DNA of 64,000 nt, taken from the NCBI GenBank assembly GCA_000198515.1, contig FP929140.1:248001-312000 (forward strand), given 5' to 3'. Positions within the stretch are counted from its first letter, which is position 1. The number at the start of each line of letters is the position of its first letter. Under the pieces are notes generated by a model that saw nothing but the letters and a program-made list of their open reading frames with translations, did not search any database and was not told where the DNA came from. The DNA comes from a gamma proteobacterium HdN1. Its GTDB lineage: Bacteria; Pseudomonadota; Gammaproteobacteria; Pseudomonadales; Ketobacteraceae. Of this stretch, positions 61,305 through 64,000 are shown piece by piece. Both the position numbers and the translations under genes were made by a program.

Positions 61305-62420
61305 ATGGTAACGAGTATCATTGGTGGCGAATGGAATCCGCGTGAAGCTCTGCCAAAGGAATTTATTGCACTCCCCCAGCAGATTTACGCGCAGGATCCA
61401 TCCTGGCTAGGCGAGGATGCGTCTGCGCTTGGCCATCAGTTTAGCGAGGCGAATCCATGGTTTTCTGGCGGTCGTGCGTGGCTTGGTGTGATTCCCGAAC
61501 AGGCGCGCTTGGCGGGGTTTTACTGCGGCCAGCTGGTGGAAGGGGAGCCTGCCGCCTTTTTTGGTTTTTGGGAAGGGATTGACGAGCTTTCCGCACATGC
61601 AGCACTGTTTTCCGAGTTCAAAACATGGGCGGTAAATCAAGGCGCGAAACGTGTTTATGGCCCGATTAATTTCACAACCTTTGGTGCCTATCGCATTCGT
61701 CTTGATTCGTTTGAAAGTGGCGCGTTTCCTAGTGAGCCGTGGAATCCACCCTACTATTCGATGTTATTAAGAAAGCTTGGGCTCTCGGAGCACTATCGTT
61801 ATCTTTCTACGTTTAATGACGCCAAAGAGACCGCCCAGGCGGTGGCAGCAGATTATCTGCGTGTAAAGCCGAAGCTTGAAAAAGTGGTGAAACTTGAAGC
61901 AATGACGCCTGATTTCTGGATGTCGAATCTGGATGCGCTTTATGGATTTGTGGACGAAGTTTTTGGTGCCAACTTCGCCTACACTCCCATCCGCAAAGAT
62001 GCGTTTATCAGTCAGTGTGGCGAAGCGTTTGCGACACGTTTCTGCCCACATTCATCGGTGTTGGCGCGTACCCATGATGGCCGGATTGCGGGTTTCTTTC
62101 TGGTCTATCCCGATTACAGTCCCTTGATCAGAATGGCGAGCAGAGACCACATTGCCGCATCGACGCTGCGTTATGACCTTCATTACGCTGTCCTGCCCAA
62201 ACCACGTCTGGCGCTTGCGAAAACCGGCGGGGTGCATCCAGATTTCAGGGCGCTTGGATTGTTTACCGCCATGGGATGTGAACTTACTTTACGCGCGGAA
62301 CCCTTTTATGAGCGGATCAGTGGTGCGTTAGTGCGGGAAGACAATAACTCCCGCCAGTTCGCGCTTCGGCACGGGGTTTCCGAAGTGCGACATTACGCTC
62401 TCTTTCACCAAGCCCTGTAG
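61305..62420 (+). CDS. GNAT-like N-acyltransferase family protein
   Basis: A 371-residue protein of the GNAT-like family whose members share a block like YGPINFTTFGAYRIRLDSF followed by PWNPPYYSMLL and a C-terminal half with FFLVYPDYSPLI and GVHPDFRALGLFTAMGCELT (acetyl-CoA-binding-like loop). It probably transfers an acyl group to an amine or hydroxyl. ATG 61305 is 4 nt after the dikinase stop; a longer in-frame extension upstream overlaps that gene and is rejected. Confidence 0.75.
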   Translation: MVTSIIGGEWNPREALPKEFIALPQQIYAQDPSWLGEDASALGHQFSEANPWFSGGRAWLGVIPEQARLAGFYCGQLVEGEPAAFFGFWEGIDELSAHAALFSEFKTWAVNQGAKRVYGPINFTTFGAYRIRLDSFESGAFPSEPWNPPYYSMLLRKLGLSEHYRYLSTFNDAKETAQAVAADYLRVKPKLEKVVKLEAMTPDFWMSNLDALYGFVDEVFGANFAYTPIRKDAFISQCGEAFATRFCPHSSVLARTHDGRIAGFFLVYPDYSPLIRMASRDHIAASTLRYDLHYAVLPKPRLALAKTGGVHPDFRALGLFTAMGCELTLRAEPFYERISGALVREDNNSRQFALRHGVSEVRHYALFHQAL

Positions 62421-62462
62421 GGCTGTAAGCACCATGGAATTGTTCCAAGAGAAGGTCTCGCC

Positions 62463-64000
62463 ATGAATTTTTGTACGCCGATCGTCGCTGCGGCTCAGCG
62501 CCACCCTGACAGGATTGCGCTAACTGTACCGAACTTGGCTTACGCTTCGGAAGAGGCGTACGCAAATGAGCGGGTAAGCTACGCCGCACTACTTGCGCGC
62601 GCTGCTGAATTGCAGAAAGGCTTGCGTAACGCGGGGCTTAAGCCGGGCGATCGGGTGCTTGTGTTCGCGCGTCCCGGCACAGGGTTGTATGCGCTGATAC
62701 TTGCGCTGTTAGGGGAAGGAGTGGTCGCGGTGCTTCTGGATCGCGGTATGAGTCGTTCCAGAATCATGGCGTCAATTCGTCAGAGCCACGCAAAAGCTGC
62801 CATTGGTGAGGCATCTCTGTTGCGTTTGTGGTGGTTATTTAAGCCGCTATGGTCGATACCAAAACTTGCCATTGATGGTCGTGCAATGGGCGTAACGCAA
62901 TTGGTTACCGCCACTAACGAGGCGCACGTAGATACGCGCGCTCATGAATTTCGATGTGTAGACTTGCCTATACAAGCTGAAGGGCTGATTACATTTACCT
63001 CTGGCAGTACCGGCAATCCCAAGGGGGCAGATCGCACCCATAGTAGCCTGCTTGCGCAGCATCATGCGATTCGCGAGCACTGGCCGGATCGGGACGACGA
63101 TATTGATTCTCCGTGTTTTCCCGTGCTGGTGCTGCATAATCTCTGTTGTGGAATTCGCACTGTGCTGCCTTACGCGGACTTGGCTCATCCCGCTCAGGTC
63201 AATCCTGATCGTGTGCTTTCCCAGATTGATCGCGAAGGTATTACGAGGCTGGCTTGCGCGCCTGCCTACTTAGGGGCTCTTCTACAAAGAGCCATTGGGT
63301 TGGGGCGGAACTTTGAAGGAGTGCGCGCGGTTGCGGTGGGCGGTTCTACGCTTACTCGCTCACTGGCTTTGCGGGCGCGAGAAGTGTTTCCTCAGGCTGA
63401 GATCGTCAGCGTGTACGGCTCTACGGAAGCTGAACCGATTGCATCGGTAACGCTTGAAGAATTGTTGCAGGGTTGGGATTGTAATCCTGGCCATTTGCTT
63501 GGACATCCTGCAGATTGCGTCGAGGTGGTGATCGTTGCCGTCGGTGCCGGTCTTGGCTCGGAATCGGATGTTGATCAGTCACGTCTTGCACAAGATCAGG
63601 TGGGCGAGATCCTTGTGGCTGGCCCTCATGTTTTGCAGTGCTATGTTGACAATCCGGAAGCCAATCGTGCGAACAAAATTTTGCGCGCGAGGGGCGATGT
63701 TTGGCACCGTACAGGTGATGCAGGCTATTTTGATGCGCATGGGCGGCTCAGGCTGATGGGACGCGTGAAGGACGCAGTTTGGCTGCATAACCAGCGTTAT
63801 TACACCTTTGACCTAGAGAGGATGCTGGATGAACTGCCTGGGATACGGAGAAGCGCGCTGCTGAATGGCCAGAGTGATGTTAGCGTGCCTACTTTGGTAC
63901 TCGAAGGCTCCCCGTACGATGTGGTGGCTTTTAATCGGGTGCTGGATCACCACGGCATTGAGGATATTGAAATCGCGCCCGTCGAAGCCATGCCAGTAGA
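62463..64000 (+). CDS. AMP-forming acyl ligase, OleC-like (3' end beyond window)
   Basis: The first 512 residues of an ANL-superfamily adenylate-forming enzyme. The ATP loop is ITFTSGSTGNPKGADRTH (176-193); VYGSTEAEPIA is the A5-type motif and WHRTGDAGYFDAHGRLRLMGR the A7/A8 region. CFPVLVLHNLCCGIRTVLPY and PAQVNPDRVL resemble the OleC branch (beta-lactone synthetases and fatty-acid ligases). It would activate an acyl acid or a beta-hydroxy acid. An AGAAGG site lies seven or so bases before ATG 62463. The last part, with the A10 lysine, lies outside the window. Confidence 0.88.
   Translation, partial: MNFCTPIVAAAQRHPDRIALTVPNLAYASEEAYANERVSYAALLARAAELQKGLRNAGLKPGDRVLVFARPGTGLYALILALLGEGVVAVLLDRGMSRSRIMASIRQSHAKAAIGEASLLRLWWLFKPLWSIPKLAIDGRAMGVTQLVTATNEAHVDTRAHEFRCVDLPIQAEGLITFTSGSTGNPKGADRTHSSLLAQHHAIREHWPDRDDDIDSPCFPVLVLHNLCCGIRTVLPYADLAHPAQVNPDRVLSQIDREGITRLACAPAYLGALLQRAIGLGRNFEGVRAVAVGGSTLTRSLALRAREVFPQAEIVSVYGSTEAEPIASVTLEELLQGWDCNPGHLLGHPADCVEVVIVAVGAGLGSESDVDQSRLAQDQVGEILVAGPHVLQCYVDNPEANRANKILRARGDVWHRTGDAGYFDAHGRLRLMGRVKDAVWLHNQRYYTFDLERMLDELPGIRRSALLNGQSDVSVPTLVLEGSPYDVVAFNRVLDHHGIEDIEIAPVEAMPV

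Noticed and set aside
1-64000. tRNA or rRNA genes
   Set aside because: No cloverleaf with a GTTCGANTC-type arm or rRNA-like sequence was noticed in the gaps; a covariance scan was not possible.

Overview
The window looks like chromosomal DNA of a gammaproteobacterium. It carries cmoA and cmoB, a PanP-type aspartate decarboxylase, polA, rep, a cytochrome c5-like protein and an Lva-type 4-hydroxyacyl-CoA operon. Mixed coding strands, moderate-to-high GC and outer-membrane proteins (TamA, a beta-barrel) agree with this. I cannot place it at genus level; a marine Cellvibrionales-like bacterium is only a guess.

Layout. 1-1.6 kb: tamA on the minus strand, running off the left edge. 1.8-11.5 kb: an accessory region built round a large secreted Rhs/YD-repeat protein and a probable immunity gene. 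It is flanked by two decayed ISAs1 (H-repeat family) remnants and invaded by a rearranged IS66-family element. A tract of ten 7-bp repeats lies between a good ribosome-binding site and the Rhs signal peptide, so it probably switches the gene on and off; the sequenced copy number is out of frame. 11.5-20.5 kb: an esterase, panP, a nitroreductase, polA, a START-like secreted protein, a small lipoprotein and a NYN/PIN-like protein. 20.5-22.8 kb: a lone TnpB with a 3' hairpin of the kind expected for its guide RNA, then a structured non-coding stretch with a strong terminator. 22.8-29.3 kb: a short flagellar-rod-like protein, an HEMAH metalloprotease-like protein, a Bcr/CflA exporter, an ankyrin protein and comM. 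30.4-32.0 kb: two toxin-antitoxin modules (MazEF-like and VapBC) separated and bounded by two related attC-like repeats, resembling an integrase-less cassette cluster. 32-39.3 kb, minus strand: cmoB, a saccharopine-dehydrogenase-like gene, cmoA, then lvaBACD-like genes. A cluster of DnaA-box-like sites precedes the last operon. 39.6-48.7 kb: rep, cytochrome c, an SGNH hydrolase, a YbaK deacylase, cysS-thrS and a VanZ protein. 48.8-49.8 kb: gene remnants.

50.1-64 kb (running off the right edge): the most interesting part, an apparent operon of at least eight plus-strand genes. Three encode a likely lipid-export set: a LolA-like periplasmic protein, an outer-membrane beta-barrel and an MMPL/RND transporter. 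The others encode biosynthesis enzymes: a UbiA-family membrane prenyltransferase, a class-I HMG-CoA-reductase-like enzyme fused to an APH/choline-kinase-like domain, a rifampin-phosphotransferase-like dikinase, a GNAT-like acyltransferase and an OleC-like AMP-forming ligase. The HMGR catalytic Glu, Lys, Asp and His are all recognisable, as are the kinase HxD and DWE motifs. Together these suggest a pathway that activates an acyl group, reduces it to an alcohol, phosphorylates it and joins it to an isoprenoid or other lipid for the outer membrane. The product is unknown to me; the enzyme families are seen in the sequence, the pathway is inference.
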